Source: Arthrobacter_J sp038199985 (GTDB lineage Bacteria > Actinomycetota > Actinomycetes > Actinomycetales > Micrococcaceae). From it: a stretch of DNA of 13,279 nt. Location of the stretch: NCBI GenBank assembly GCA_038199985.1, contig JBBPYK010000076.1, positions 1 through 13,279 on the forward strand, in the 5' to 3' direction. A model generated the notes under the pieces. It was not told the DNA's origin. It made no database searches and saw nothing but the letters and a program-made list of their open reading frames with translations. Each line of letters opens with the position of its first letter. Position 1 is the stretch's first letter. The position numbers and the translations under genes were made by a program. Positions 6,464-12,587 of this stretch are shown piece after piece.

Positions 6464-7657
6464 CTACAACGATTGGGCTTCAGCGTTGGGTGAAAGTACA
6501 CCCATAATCCTGTTCAGATCATCTACAGTGGCGAACTCAATACTGACGCGTCCCTTGGATGCACCGAGCGTGATTCTTACGTTAGTATCTAGTCTGTCGG
6601 AGAGCGCACTCGCCAAGTAATCAAGCCGCTCATGGCGCGCTCCCTCACGAGGCTTTGTAGGTTTTGTCCTCCGCAAACCGTCGCTCAGCGATACAATCTC
6701 CTCAGTGGCCCTGACCGAGAGTCCTTCAGCGACTATTTTCTGTGCCAGCTTCTCCATGTCCGCGGCATCCTCTAGCCCCAGCAATGCGCGCGCGTGGCCG
6801 GCCGAGATCACTCCGGCCGCCAGTCGTCGCTGGACAAGCGGCGGAAGGTTCATGAGCCGCAACATATTGGAAATCTGAGGACGAGAGCGACCAATCCGTT
6901 CCGCAAGTTCCTCATGCGAACAACCAAAATCGTCGAGTAGCTGGCGGTAAGCCGCGGCCTCCTCAAGTGGATTGAGTTCGCTCCTATGCAGGTTCTCCAG
7001 CAGCGCATCCCTGAGTAACGCATCGTCCCCGGTGGACCGGATGATCGCCGGAACGACGTCGAGCCCGGCTTCCTGAGTTGCCCGCCAGCGACGCTCACCC
7101 ATGACGAGCTCGTACTCAAAATTCCCTCCCTCCTGAGAGGGCCGCACAACAATAGGCTGCAGAACTCCGACTTCGCGGATGGAGTGGACCAGCTCGGCCA
7201 TATCGGTCTCGTCGAACGAATTTCGCGGCTGTTTCCGGTTCGGATGGATCGATCCAACTGGAATCTCTGCAAATTCTGCGCCGGGCACGGGCGTAAGCGT
7301 TTCACGTGAAACATCTTTTTCGTCGGCAGGCGAGCCGTTCGCAGCTACCAGCCCCTCATCGGCCATGGGCTCGGCGTCAGGTCCCCTAGACCTGCCTGAC
7401 AATGCTGATGGTGCCGTGTCAGCTACCGCGGACGCGACGTCCAGTTTGTTCCTGGTTTCGGCGTCATCTCGCCGGTACGGGGTACTCGTTGCCGCGGATG
7501 CACCCACACCTGCCGGAAAAAACACATCATCTACCGGCCTTCCTGGTCTTTTTGGGGAACCCGCTGGCGCGGCCACCTCGGCCTCAGGCACTTCCGGGGC
7601 GCTGCTGGGAATGAGTGCCCCTAGCCCACGACCCAATCCGCGACGTTTCTCCACCAT
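6464..7657 (-). CDS. parB: Chromosome-partitioning protein ParB
   Basis: A 397-residue ParB/Spo0J protein that binds parS, loads as a CTP-dependent clamp and spreads along DNA to organise the origin for segregation. The N-terminal RRGLGRGLGALIP (residues 5-17) is the ParA-contacting signature. A low-complexity linker runs to about 128. The CTP-binding/nuclease-like domain has GERRWRA at 188-194 and ENLHR at 221-225, the parS-reading helix-turn-helix is at about 245-268, and the C-terminal dimer domain is at about 342-387. I place the start at 7657, not at the longer frame beginning 7693, because ATG 7657 has GGAAGG (7665-7670) eight bases before it and begins the conserved MVEKRRGLGRG. An in-frame parS site encodes VSRET at 116-120. 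It is 98 bases downstream of parA. Confidence 0.97.
   Translation of the reverse strand: MVEKRRGLGRGLGALIPSSAPEVPEAEVAAPAGSPKRPGRPVDDVFFPAGVGASAATSTPYRRDDAETRNKLDVASAVADTAPSALSGRSRGPDAEPMADEGLVAANGSPADEKDVSRETLTPVPGAEFAEIPVGSIHPNRKQPRNSFDETDMAELVHSIREVGVLQPIVVRPSQEGGNFEYELVMGERRWRATQEAGLDVVPAIIRSTGDDALLRDALLENLHRSELNPLEEAAAYRQLLDDFGCSHEELAERIGRSRPQISNMLRLMNLPPLVQRRLAAGVISAGHARALLGLEDAADMEKLAQKIVAEGLSVRATEEIVSLSDGLRRTKPTKPREGARHERLDYLASALSDRLDTNVRITLGASKGRVSIEFATVDDLNRIMGVLSPNAEAQSL
7298..7313. promoter_or_regulatory. parS: parS site 4, inside parB
   Basis: CGTTTCACGTGAAACA matches the consensus except for its first base. It lies in the linker-coding part of parB, where it reads as VSRET on the coding strand, so it disturbs no conserved domain. 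Confidence 0.92.
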
Positions 7658-7697
7658 CAAAATTCCTTCCACCTGGATCGCATAGCAATCCATACAA

Positions 7698-7727
7698 ATT
7701 ACATTGTTAAGAAATCACGTACTACAA
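7698..7727 (-). promoter_or_regulatory. Possible parB promoter in the parA-parB gap
   Basis: On the minus strand, TTGTAG (7727-7722), eighteen bases, then TGTAAT (7703-7698) resembles a vegetative -35/-10 pair. The 98-base gap is AT-rich compared with its neighbours. The -35 match is poor, so this is tentative; parB may simply be cotranscribed with parA. Confidence 0.22.
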
Positions 7728-7755
7728 ATCGAATTGCACGGCGGTGGGCGTTTCC

Positions 7756-8874
7756 CTAGGAGCGCATCGCTATTTCGCTTGCAGCTTCCAAGTAGGACAA
7801 CGCGCCACTCGACGACGGGTCGTACGTTATCACCGTCTGCTGATAGCTCGGCGCCTCGGAAATGCGGACTGATCGCGGCACCACCGCCGCCAGCACTTGC
7901 TCCGGAAAATGCTCCCTGACCTCGGACGCCACTTGGGCCGCAAGGTTTGTTCGGCCGTCGTACATCGTCAACAGGATAGTGGAGACCACAAGATCCTCGT
8001 TCAAGTGCTTCTGAATCATTTCGATGTTGTTCAGGAGCTGGCTTAGTCCTTCGAGCGCGTAGTACTCGCACTGAATAGGAATCAAAACTTCTCGAGCAGC
8101 AACAAACGCATTCACCGTCAGGAGCCCCAGACTGGGCGGGCAGTCAACGAAGATGTAGTCGAGCCGTTCCTGGCCGGTCTCCGCCCGCTCCCTGCCATAG
8201 AGTTCAATGGCTCTCCGGAGTCGCTGCTCCCTGGCGACCAGACTAACCAACTCAATTTCGGCGCCGGCTAGATGGATTGTTGCCGGTGCGCATACCAGAT
8301 TGTCAATATCCGGACACGGAGCCACTACCTGAGATAACGGCATATCGTCAATCAGGACTTCATAAATGCTGTCCACTTCAGCGTGGTGGGGAATGCCCAA
8401 CGCAGTTGACGCATTACCCTGTGGATCAATATCGATGACGAGGACGTTCAGGCCCGAGGAAGCCAGCGCTGCAGCCAGATTAACGGTGGTGGTTGTCTTG
8501 CCGACCCCGCCTTTTTGATTGCTGACGGTCACTACGCGTGTCTGCTGCGGCTTGGGTAGTTTTCGGTCGAGGAGCCGCTCGCGTCGCCTAGTTTCGTTCA
8601 CTAGCTCGCGCGCGAGAGGTGTACTTGCATCCATGGATTCCATAGCGTTCGACGAATCCTTTGCTGATACGACATCGCTCGAGCCGCCGTGAGCGCTCGC
8701 ACCATCTGAGCTGGGCGACCTGTCGTCCATTCCTGATGTTTCACGTGAAACATGGCCGATATTTCCAGGGTCAGCAAGCAGTCCGGGTTGTATTTTTCCT
8801 ATTTGCGTCGACAGAGCTGATCCGAGAGCCGCAAAGGCTGGCATCTTTTTCGCAGCAGAATCTTTGGTACCCAC
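7756..8874 (-). CDS. parA: Chromosome-partitioning ATPase ParA
   Basis: A ParA/Soj-type deviant Walker ATPase of up to 372 residues. ATP-bound ParA coats the nucleoid and pulls ParB-parS complexes apart. The deviant Walker A KGGVGKTTT is at residues 121-129, and VLVIDIDPQGN, the A' motif with its aspartates, is at 145-154. The VDCPPSLG Walker B segment and the NIEMIQ-type C-terminal helices follow. About 110 residues precede the fold, longer than a minimal Soj, with a Ser/Asp-rich stretch and an in-frame parS reading VSRET at 43-46. The longest frame begins with GTG at 8874 and a weak site. Other starts are the methionines at 11, 49, 78 and 81; the segment from M81 to the fold (ARELVNETRRRERLL) looks conserved in kind, so the true start is uncertain. 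It follows rsmG by 61 bases and precedes parB. Confidence 0.95.
   Translation of the reverse strand: MGTKDSAAKKMPAFAALGSALSTQIGKIQPGLLADPGNIGHVSRETSGMDDRSPSSDGASAHGGSSDVVSAKDSSNAMESMDASTPLARELVNETRRRERLLDRKLPKPQQTRVVTVSNQKGGVGKTTTTVNLAAALASSGLNVLVIDIDPQGNASTALGIPHHAEVDSIYEVLIDDMPLSQVVAPCPDIDNLVCAPATIHLAGAEIELVSLVAREQRLRRAIELYGRERAETGQERLDYIFVDCPPSLGLLTVNAFVAAREVLIPIQCEYYALEGLSQLLNNIEMIQKHLNEDLVVSTILLTMYDGRTNLAAQVASEVREHFPEQVLAAVVPRSVRISEAPSYQQTVITYDPSSSGALSYLEAASEIAMRS
8737..8752. promoter_or_regulatory. parS: parS site 5, inside the parA 5' region
   Basis: An exact TGTTTCACGTGAAACA in the N-terminal extension of parA. If translation truly begins further in, this site would lie in the parA leader instead of in coding sequence. 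Confidence 0.95.
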
Positions 8875-8935
8875 TATGGCGTGCTCACTTTCGCAACGTT
8901 TGTCTCCGGTCCATCTAGACTAACGTCTGTATTGG

Positions 8936-9589
8936 CTAGGGGACGAGAATGCGGACCACCGTGGTTGGCTCGGACAGAATGTCCTCACCGACGGTCATTA
9001 CTTCAACTGCTTGTCCAGCTAGCTGTTTGATGACCTTCGCAGCCTTATCGACCTCGACCTGAGCGCTCCGGCCCTTGATGGCCAGTACTTCACCACCGTT
9101 GCTCAGCAAGGGCATGGTGAGCCTGGCAAGACTGACCAGTGCCGAGACAGCTCTTGCCGTAACGACGTCCGTGTCCACCTTATCCACAAACTGCTCAGCT
9201 CTGCCCCGGAGAACACGTACATTAGTAAGGCCCAAATCCGCGACCACCTCTTCCAACCAAGCAACCCTGCGCTCGAGCGGCTCAATAAGTGTTAGTTCAA
9301 GATCAGGCCGCGCTATAGCAAAGGTCAAGCCGGGAAGCCCGGCCCCACTACCAACATCCGTGACACGCTGCCCAGACCGGATCAATCGCGCTACCACTGC
9401 ACAGTTAAGGACATGGCGACTCCAGAGCCGCGGAACTTCACGAGGACCCAATAGTCCCCGTTCAATTCCGGACGTCGCCAAGTGCTCCACAAAGCGCGAT
9501 GCAAGGTCAAGACGAGGGCCGAATACCGACTCCGCAGCCTCACGCTCAGTAGGGGTGATCTCCGGCACGCCCTGTTCCTGGGGGATCAT
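8936..9589 (-). CDS. rsmG: 16S rRNA (guanine-N7) methyltransferase RsmG (GidB)
   Basis: A 217-residue SAM-dependent methyltransferase that modifies G527 (E. coli numbering) of 16S rRNA in the 530 loop; loss of the family enzyme gives low-level streptomycin resistance. The SAM-binding motif GSGAGLPG is at residues 80-87, after VTDV. The preceding LWSRHVLNCA corresponds to the LWxRHLLDS family signature, and TARAVSAL plus the LAIKGRSAQVEV segment are typical of the C-terminal half. The ATG at 9587-9589 lies 16 bases after the jag stop and has only a weak site (TTCGAG), so coupling to jag translation is plausible. A perfect DnaA box lies inside it at 9180-9188. Confidence 0.95.
   Translation of the reverse strand: MIPQEQGVPEITPTEREAAESVFGPRLDLASRFVEHLATSGIERGLLGPREVPRLWSRHVLNCAVVARLIRSGQRVTDVGSGAGLPGLTFAIARPDLELTLIEPLERRVAWLEEVVADLGLTNVRVLRGRAEQFVDKVDTDVVTARAVSALVSLARLTMPLLSNGGEVLAIKGRSAQVEVDKAAKVIKQLAGQAVEVMTVGEDILSEPTTVVRILVP
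9180..9188 (+). promoter_or_regulatory. Perfect DnaA box inside rsmG
   Basis: TTATCCACA, the E. coli-type consensus box, sits in rsmG coding sequence. GTGTCCACC, two mismatches from the actinobacterial TTGTCCACA, abuts it directly at 9171-9179. It may be functional or a coding coincidence. Confidence 0.4.
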
Positions 9590-9605
9590 CGAAACTCGAA
9601 CCCCA

Positions 9606-10145
9606 TCATTTTTCTGATGGTAATGAGATCACTATGTGGCGCCGGGATCCCTCACCCTCGGACTCGCTGACCAAACCAAGATCGGCAACGGCGTCGTGGA
9701 CGATCTTCCGCTCATAGGCGCTCATCGGTTTCAACTCCACCTCCTGGGTCGAGTCCCTTGCGCGGGCAACTGCGGCTTCCGCGATTTCCTGCAACTCGAT
9801 GCTGCGTCCCTCGCGATACCCGGTAATGTCCAGCACCAGGCGTGAGCGGTTCTCAGTGGCCGTTAAAACGGACAGGCGGGCCAGTTCCTGAAGCGCCTCG
9901 AGAACTTCTCCGTCTGGGCCCACCAGTGAGTCAAGGTTGCCGTTGTCGGTGTCCTCGGAGACGATCGAAATATACGTCCGGCCGTTACGAACCTCGATAT
10001 CGATGTCACCATCCATATCGGCGATATCCAGCAATTCTTCAAGATAATCTGCTGCAACGTCGCCTTCCTCCTCAAGCCTGCTGACCGTAGGCGTCGCCGA
10101 CGGTTCCTCCGACGTGGACAAGCTTGCTGTATCCTCGGTGCTCAT
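9606..10145 (-). CDS. jag: KH-R3H RNA-binding protein Jag (KhpB/EloR)
   Basis: A 179-residue cytoplasmic RNA-binding protein. After an acidic N-terminus (1-27) comes a KH domain at about 28-110, with its GPDG loop at 76-79, then an R3H domain at about 118-178 with R146 and H150 in the ERKIVHDAVADLG segment. In firmicutes KhpB pairs with KhpA and affects cell elongation and division; the role in actinobacteria is less clear. The Jag_N domain present in longer homologues is absent, as is usual in this group. Its ATG overlaps the yidC stop by four bases (ATGA at 10145-10142), so the two are translationally coupled. Confidence 0.93.
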   Translation of the reverse strand: MSTEDTASLSTSEEPSATPTVSRLEEEGDVAADYLEELLDIADMDGDIDIEVRNGRTYISIVSEDTDNGNLDSLVGPDGEVLEALQELARLSVLTATENRSRLVLDITGYREGRSIELQEIAEAAVARARDSTQEVELKPMSAYERKIVHDAVADLGLVSESEGEGSRRHIVISLPSEK

Positions 10146-11104
10146 CTTCTCTTCCTATTCTTCCGCTGTGGCTGATTTCGCTGCACCCTTGGCGCGGGGA
10201 CAATCTCCTCCACCACTACGGCGTTTTTTCCACCCGCAGACGGAAGCATGGGGAGCCCCTTCCGGGCGCGTCGATCTGCCAGTGCCTTTGCAGCGGGGGA
10301 TCCCGGAGTCGGCATGCGGCGGATAACGTAAAACTGCTGTGCCATAGTCCAGATGTTGGTGGTGGTCCAGTACACAAGGACACCGATGGGGAAATTGATA
10401 CCGCCAACGCCGAACACCACGGGGAGGATGTACAGCATCATCTTCTGCTGCTTCATGAACGGGCTCTGCATGGCCTCTTCGGACATGTTCTTTGCCATGA
10501 TCTGCTTTTGCGTAATGAACTGCGACGCCGTCATGGCCAGGATCATCACGATCGACAAGATGATGACGCTGGCATTGCCACCACCACCAAAGCTGCCCAG
10601 AAATGTGGAGGACAGCGGCGCGCCAAAGATACTGCCGGCGTCGAACTGCTTCACATCCTCCACTGTCAGCGCGCCGATGGAGGCTCCCTCTTCGCTGGCG
10701 CGTGAAACACCGTTCAACACGCGGAACAGCGCAAAGAAGAACGGCATTTGAATCAGGATTGGTAGGCAGGCGGCAAACGGATTCGTGCCATGTCTCTTGT
10801 AGAGCGCCATCTGTTCCTGCGTCATTGCCTGGCGGGAAAGCTGGTCCGTTTTGCCCTTGTATTTTTGCTGCAGTTTGCGGAGATCTGGCTGCAGGGCCTG
10901 CATTCCCCGCTGTGCCTTGATTTGCTTGACAAAGACAGGGATCAGGGCCGTACGGATAACCAGCACCAGACCGACAATAGACAGTGCCCATGTCCAGCCG
11001 GATGCGGGATCCAGTCCGAGAAAACTAAAGCCTTCATGGAAAGCCTGCATCACCCAGGACACCAACCACTGGAACGGGGTAAGGATCGTATCTAAGAATC
11101 CCAT
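10142..11104 (-). CDS. yidC: Membrane protein insertase YidC (Oxa1 family)
   Basis: A 320-residue Oxa1/YidC insertase that inserts and folds inner-membrane proteins, alone or with Sec. There is no signal peptide or lipobox, so it is the short actinobacterial form with five expected helices. Hydrophobic segments are visible at about 39-60, 111-132, 178-197 and 223-248. R51 in VIRTALIPVFVKQ is the conserved groove arginine. A charged coiled hairpin follows (about 60-105), with FAACLPILIQMPFFFALFR as the next helix. The tail from 277 is strongly basic (RKNRKRR at the end), consistent with ribosome contact. The ATG at 11104 has GAGGAGAG before it, overlapping the yidD stop. It overlaps jag by four bases. 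Confidence 0.97.
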   Translation of the reverse strand: MGFLDTILTPFQWLVSWVMQAFHEGFSFLGLDPASGWTWALSIVGLVLVIRTALIPVFVKQIKAQRGMQALQPDLRKLQQKYKGKTDQLSRQAMTQEQMALYKRHGTNPFAACLPILIQMPFFFALFRVLNGVSRASEEGASIGALTVEDVKQFDAGSIFGAPLSSTFLGSFGGGGNASVIILSIVMILAMTASQFITQKQIMAKNMSEEAMQSPFMKQQKMMLYILPVVFGVGGINFPIGVLVYWTTTNIWTMAQQFYVIRRMPTPGSPAAKALADRRARKGLPMLPSAGGKNAVVVEEIVPAPRVQRNQPQRKNRKRR

Positions 11105-11113
11105 TTACTCTCC

Positions 11114-11485
11114 TCAGGCCGCCTGACGGCTATCTGTGTCTGCCGGAATCACAGGATGATTCAGCACTACAATTCTTGGGGTTTTGTCCGCATCCCACAC
11201 TCGGGAGCCCGCTGGGACATGATCGACGCCGCCCGGATTCCATGGGTGACACCGGACAACTCGTCGTGCCGTGAACCAGGTTCCCTTCACGGCCCCATGG
11301 ACGGTCACGGCCTCCAGTGCATAAGCCGAACACGAGGGAAAGAACCTGCACACGGGTCCATAAAGCGGAGAGATGATCTTTCGATAGCCCATCAGCACAC
11401 CGACCAGAATGATCCGGGGAAGATTCCACCCAAGGGCCACCAGGTAGGAACCAAGCCCAGGCAACCAGCGGCCCATGGTCCTCAT
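11114..11485 (-). CDS. yidD: Membrane protein insertion efficiency factor YidD
   Basis: A 123-residue YidD protein, a small membrane-associated factor that assists YidC-dependent insertion. Family motifs are complete: CRFFPSCSAYA at 46-56 and RCHPWNPGGVDHVP at 78-91, with the conserved cysteines. A hydrophobic stretch at about 12-33 may associate with the membrane. The open frame extends upstream to 11575, but that part overlaps rnpA in another frame. The ATG at 11485 has GGAAGGGG nine bases before it and begins right after the rnpA stop, so I chose it; ATG 11476 is an alternative. yidC begins nine bases after its stop. Confidence 0.93.
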   Translation of the reverse strand: MRTMGRWLPGLGSYLVALGWNLPRIILVGVLMGYRKIISPLYGPVCRFFPSCSAYALEAVTVHGAVKGTWFTARRVVRCHPWNPGGVDHVPAGSRVWDADKTPRIVVLNHPVIPADTDSRQAA

Positions 11486-11490
11486 CTGCT

Positions 11491-11856
11491 TTATCCCCTT
11501 CCTGATCCGTGCTGACCTCTGCGGCTGACCGCCGCAGCGGCGGCGGAAGCATAGTCCGAGCTGAGTTCGACCCACGACGCGGCTGCAGACGCGGGCAGGG
11601 CCCTCGCTACCACCATGAGACCCTCAGGTTGGGCTGCAAGTACGTCAGCGGCGCATTTGCGTAGCCTTCTCTTAACGAGATTGCGAACAACTGCGTTCCC
11701 CACAGCCTTGGAAACAATAAAACCAAATCGGCTCGGCTCAAAGCTGTTACCGGTTAGGGCGTAGAACACCAAGTTCCGGCGCCCAGTACGGGCACCGGAA
11801 CGAACGATGTTGGTAAAGTCGGCCGACGTACGGACCCTGTTCTCCTGACGAAGCAT
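11491..11856 (-). CDS. rnpA: RNase P protein component
   Basis: A 121-residue basic protein that binds the RNase P RNA and aids 5' maturation of tRNAs. The RNR signature is at 51-66 (AVGNAVVRNLVKRRLR), preceded by RFGFIVSK. The N-terminal MLRQENRVRTSADFTNIVRSG is typical. The C-terminal tail from about 108 (SRRGQHGSGRG) is unconserved. ATG 11856 has GAGGTGG seven bases upstream. The gene lies 63 bases after rpmH and its stop is only five bases before yidD. Confidence 0.95.
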   Translation of the reverse strand: MLRQENRVRTSADFTNIVRSGARTGRRNLVFYALTGNSFEPSRFGFIVSKAVGNAVVRNLVKRRLRKCAADVLAAQPEGLMVVARALPASAAASWVELSSDYASAAAAAVSRRGQHGSGRG

Positions 11857-11919
11857 TTAGGCCACCTCAGTTTGGAGGGCGTGGCTGCACGGGCGCAGCA
11901 TAATCCACTGCGCTGTTAG

Positions 11920-12057
11920 TTAAGCCGACAGTTCAATGCGGCCCTTGCCCCGGCGTGCGGCGAGAATTGCACGGCCAGCGCGGGTACGCATACGGAGACG
12001 GAAGCCGTGCTTCTTGGCACGACGTCGATTATTCGGCTGAAAAGTCCGCTTACTCAC
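11920..12057 (-). CDS. rpmH: 50S ribosomal protein L34 (bL34)
   Basis: A 45-residue, very basic ribosomal protein of normal L34 length. It starts with SKRTFQPNNRRRAKKHGFR and has the invariant RMRTRAGRAILAARRGKGR body. The open frame reaches back to 12144, but the L34 protein begins at the GTG at 12057, with GGAG eight bases before it. It is the first gene of the minus-strand run and is divergent from dnaA, a hallmark of the bacterial origin region. Confidence 0.97.
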   Translation of the reverse strand: MSKRTFQPNNRRRAKKHGFRLRMRTRAGRAILAARRGKGRIELSA

Positions 12058-12213
12058 GGTAATTGCTCCAAGACGATCGGATGACGTACCGCTTCTGTTG
12101 CCACAATAAGTAGACGAACAGAACCGATGCGTAATATTCAGCATCTGTCGGCCGACTGACCCACCGCTTCAGGGCGTGCAACAGTGCAGAAAACAGACAC
12201 ACAGGACTACATA

Positions 12214-12243
12214 ACGTTAGGCGAGCAAGCCATCCAACGTCAA
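12214..12243 (-). promoter_or_regulatory. Candidate rpmH promoter
   Basis: On the minus strand, TTGACG (12243-12238), eighteen bases, then TAACGT (12219-12214) is a good vegetative sigma pair. It would start transcription near 12207, leaving a leader of about 150 bases before the rpmH GTG. Confidence 0.5.
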
Positions 12244-12362
12244 GCGGCGTTGAGTTTCTACACAACAAACACTCCTACCCGTTCACGTTCAATCAGGCAA
12301 CGAGGATGTTTCAGACACATCTGGAACTGCTCTGCGCCTGTTGACCCACCGCACTGCGAAGG

Positions 12363-12371
12363 TGTGGATAA
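12363..12371 (-). promoter_or_regulatory. DnaA box, perfect TTATCCACA
   Basis: TGTGGATAA on the plus strand reads TTATCCACA on the minus strand, an exact box. It overlaps a possible dnaA -10 region: TTGACC at 12341-12346 stands eighteen bases before TGGATA. That suggests DnaA autorepression, though the -10 is weak. Confidence 0.75.
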
Positions 12372-12400
12372 ACCTCACGCTCCTCGGCATGGAGGGGCCG

Positions 12401-12409
12401 TGGTCCACA
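12401..12409 (+). promoter_or_regulatory. DnaA box with one mismatch
   Basis: TGGTCCACA differs from the actinobacterial consensus TTGTCCACA at one position and points opposite to the perfect box at 12363. Confidence 0.5.
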
Positions 12410-12507
12410 GGTTCTTCCCCCTCGACACTAGCCTCCGCACCCCTCACTGGCGCGGCTTTGCGCTGTCTTCTCGCTATTACATCCCTTAGGCTTGCTTCGG
12501 GCACTAT

Positions 12508-12540
12508 TTATCCACCTACTGTGCATAAGCCTGTGGACAG
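12508..12540. promoter_or_regulatory. Cluster of three DnaA boxes before dnaA
   Basis: TTATCCACC at 12508-12516 (plus strand), TGTGCATAA at 12520-12528 (minus, reading TTATGCACA) and TGTGGACAG at 12532-12540 (minus, reading CTGTCCACA). The second fits TTATNCACA exactly; the others each have one mismatch. Gaps of three bases give close packing, ending 47 bases before the dnaA start. Confidence 0.7.
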
Positions 12541-12587
12541 CGGATGAACCGCTTGCCAAATCGACCGTGTAGTTTTGAGGGGCTTTA

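Larger units (their letters stand above)
12145..12587. promoter_or_regulatory. rpmH-dnaA intergenic region with DnaA boxes (origin-proximal)
   Basis: The 530 bases between rpmH and dnaA hold no gene. DnaA-box-like nonamers occur at 12363-12371, 12401-12409, 12508-12516, 12520-12528 and 12532-12540. The last three lie within 33 bases, closely spaced. This fits an autoregulated dnaA promoter and possibly part of oriC. In many actinobacteria the main origin with its dozens of boxes lies between dnaA and dnaN, beyond this window, so I do not call the whole oriC here. An 11-base repeat (TGACCCACCGC) occurs at 12157-12167 and 12342-12352. Confidence 0.7.

Noticed and set aside
7658..7693. Longer ParB start at 7693
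   Set aside because: The conserved ParB N-terminus and the strong ribosome binding site both belong to ATG 7657.
10688..10706. GGCGCGTGAAACACC in yidC as parS
   Set aside because: Only the right half resembles parS; the left half is absent.
11486..11575. Upstream extension of the yidD frame
   Set aside because: It overlaps rnpA in another frame, is not YidD-like in sequence, and the internal ATG at 11485 has a strong ribosome binding site.
12058..12144. Upstream extension of the rpmH frame
   Set aside because: L34 homologues start at the SKRTFQP segment, and the GTG at 12057 has a good ribosome binding site.
12256..12264. TTCTACACA as a DnaA box
   Set aside because: Two mismatches to consensus and isolated; too weak to list.
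12305..12322. GATGTTTCAGACACATC as a parS-like site near dnaA
   Set aside because: Only TGTTTCA matches; the second half is unlike parS. It is a short chance dyad.
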